NCBI GenBank assembly: GCA_949358305.1
Contig: OX442314.1
Location: forward strand, 28,071,118-28,135,117
Direction of reading: 5' to 3'
Origin: Strigamia acuminata
Taxonomy: Eukaryota; Arthropoda; Chilopoda; Geophilomorpha; Linotaeniidae
DNA: 64,000 nt
Shown here one piece after another: positions 62,598-64,000 of the stretch. A program made the position numbers and the translations under genes. The notes beneath the pieces are model-generated. The model worked only from the letters and a program-made list of their open reading frames with translations. It was not told the origin of the DNA and ran no database searches. Numbering within the stretch: the stretch's first letter is position 1; the number at the start of each line of letters is the position of its first letter.

Positions 62598-63163
62598 TGT
62601 TGGTCAAAAGACCATTTATTTATCGATATCAAATGTCGTTCATGTTATTTAGTTCTTAGCTCGATGTAATTCGATGTATTAATTGCGTTTTATCACTTAT
62701 ATATGTCTAATACGGCATTTATTTATGCTTTTGTGCTGTCACATACGTAATTCCGTATGATTTGTATTGTTATCTATGAGATTCATTCTTTTCTTAACTT
62801 TAATGTTGTTTTCCGGCACCAGAGTGCCCACGTTGTATTCAATCTGTATCCAAGATGGCAGACATCTCAGTTAGAGCTTTCCTGCCAATTTTCTCTCCAA
62901 TATGTAAGTTTATTTTGTTTTCAATGATTAAATAGAATTATATTTTGTTTTAACTCGTTTTACACGTTTGTATAAGTGTAAAACACTTCTTTGCATTGTA
63001 TTTCGGCGCCGCATTTCACGATACGGATGCGTATCGTTCGTCGCTCATTTGCGAACATCGGCGACGCCATTTCCGTTATCGGAATTAACCGTCGCATATT
63101 TGCGACGCCATTTGCACGCTTCCCGGCGATATTTCGCCAATATCTGCGCCCCTCTGTCCTACA
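62598..63163 (+). repeat. 5' LTR of element G
   Basis: 566 bp. GGCACCAGAGTGCC; CCAAGATGGC (62850-62859) with an ATG (62855) frame to the GTAAGT donor at 62904; ATTAAA at 62927-62932; then hairpins TTTACAC/GTGTAAA, ACGATACGGATGCGTATCGT, TCCGTTATCGGA, GTCGCATATTTGCGAC and TGGCGATATTTCGCCA-like. Ends CTACA. Confidence 0.92.
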
Positions 63164-63165
63164 TT

Positions 63166-63177
63166 TGGTAGCAGAGG
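63166..63177 (+). other. Primer-binding site of element G
   Basis: TGGTAGCAGAGG two bases after the LTR. Confidence 0.85.
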
Positions 63178-64000
63178 ATGGTTGTCTGCTAGAACAACCA
63201 TTTCTCGATTAATTTTCGACCCATATTTCGTGAAAACGATTTGTGCGCCGAAAAGTTGTTTATTTTCAGATTTCACGAATCCACACGGCGCCATTTTGTT
63301 TCCTGGACGTCGCCGACGTTTCCACGACGTTACCGATAGCCAGGGCTATCGATTTCAACGATATTCGTTTAATTTTGTCCAATTTCTCGCGGGTTTCGCG
63401 GATTTTGAGGCAAATTTCTTTTATTTTTGCAGATTTTTCGACAAAACTGGATTTTCGACACTGCTTAGCACGAAGCGGCAGTTCCAACGAGAACCGAACA
63501 CTAGATTGTTCGCCGCTTAGTTCCCCGGTGAACGGCGGTTATCACCGATCTGTACAAGTGGACGAAGAGCCTCGATTTATTCGAGAAGATTTCGGATTTC
63601 ACATCCGAAATAGCGCTTTCTCCAGCTTTTCGAGAAAGCTGCGCCGTGCCTTCATTTGCACGAGGATCGCATCCGCGATTGATTCGTCTATTTCTCCTTC
63701 TTTCGACTTTACCTTTGTTAGAATTAAGGGTATTTTGGTGTGGGACCTTATTAGATTCGACACAGCTCTTCGGGCATTCCGTCCACCGCTGTGTTTGTAT
63801 TTTGTGACAAGGCTGAGCCCTGCGCCACCTAGCATTCCCGTGACCCCAGGTGGTCGTAAAGGACGCTAGGGAGACACTTGTCACAAGCTATCAGCTGATT
63901 GTAGCATCAGCTCCCCGTTGAAGGTTTCCGCCTCGAAAGTGTGTGTGAAGTGCTTCAGTTCAGTGCTCCGAATCGAAGTCAGCATTTGTGCAGTGCTCCA
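63178..64000 (+). other. Leader of element G
   Basis: Acceptor-like TTTATTTTCAG (ends 63269) and TTTATTTTTGCAG (ends 63432), the CAGG-loop hairpin (63335-63350), the CCCGG-loop hairpin (63520-63533) and the conserved hairpin block (63566-63700). Compared with A it retains CTGCTTAGCACGAAG near 63461 where A has lost 8 bases between short direct repeats. Confidence 0.7.

Larger units (their letters stand above)
62598..64000 (+). mobile_element. Ty1/copia element G, 5' end only
   Basis: Starts TGTTGGTCAAAAGACC after CTGAC (62593-62597), the presumed left target duplication. The window holds its 5' LTR (62598-63163), PBS and almost all of the leader, ending a few bases before the expected gag ATG. 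The leader is close to that of A; the LTR is longer (566 versus 518 bp) and diverged, so it is a sister subfamily. Confidence 0.93.

Overview
This is animal, most likely arthropod (hexapod), nuclear DNA. The only recognisable host gene family is a divergent, intron-rich ionotropic receptor (IR) of the arthropod chemosensory kind, at 23547-28721, with a partial tandem copy at 33040-33523. Nearly everything else is transposable elements. A springtail or other early-branching hexapod fits, but the sequence does not settle the species. There is no prokaryotic signal and no rRNA or convincing tRNA gene.

Layout. (1) 1-4911: an unrecognised unit with two overlapping ORFs, probably with a spliced 5' exon, ending at a polypurine tract and a candidate 3' LTR. 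(2) 5265-21520: a decayed Ty3/gypsy pol gene split by Ty1/copia element A (6549-20936), which is itself split by Ty1/copia element B (7462-14724, intact polyprotein). (3) 21521-33540: short TIR elements, tandem repeats, the IR gene and its duplicated 5' part. (4) 33555-38313: a candidate LTR with a long T/G-rich non-coding tract, then a dead Tc1-like transposon with long TIRs. (5) 38766-48562: a second gypsy-like gag-pro-pol locus, split by minus-strand copia element D (39458-46644, intact ORF, identical LTRs). Its RT, RNase H and integrase zinc-finger metal ligands are largely substituted. (6) 48563-64000: an unrecognised gene with a CxxC...CxxC region, split by copia element E (51291-62163). 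E lacks gag and protease and is itself split by a different copia lineage, F (54362-60268, minus strand). A further copia element, G, starts at 62598 and runs off the window.

Elements A, B, D, E and G form one Ty1/copia clade with LTRs of 518-574 bp. They share a TGTTGGTC LTR start, a PBS matching the 3' end of initiator tRNA-Met, and 5-bp target duplications wherever both flanks are visible (A, B, D, E). Each LTR carries a CCAAGATGG(C) motif whose ATG opens a 49-61 nt frame ending at a 5' splice site, with a poly(A) signal just downstream in four of the five. A chain of short perfect hairpins follows. The leaders hold hairpins whose stems differ between elements but still pair, around invariant loops (CCCGG and CAGG). 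This covariation, read directly from the sequence, is the best candidate here for an undescribed system: a structured, probably spliced, retrotransposon 5' RNA that may handle splicing, dimerisation and packaging.

Insertion order can be read from the nesting: gypsy H, then A, then B; gypsy-like I, then D; gene K, then E, then F, with G in K independently. All boundaries rest on matched LTR ends and target duplications. LTR identities were compared by eye.
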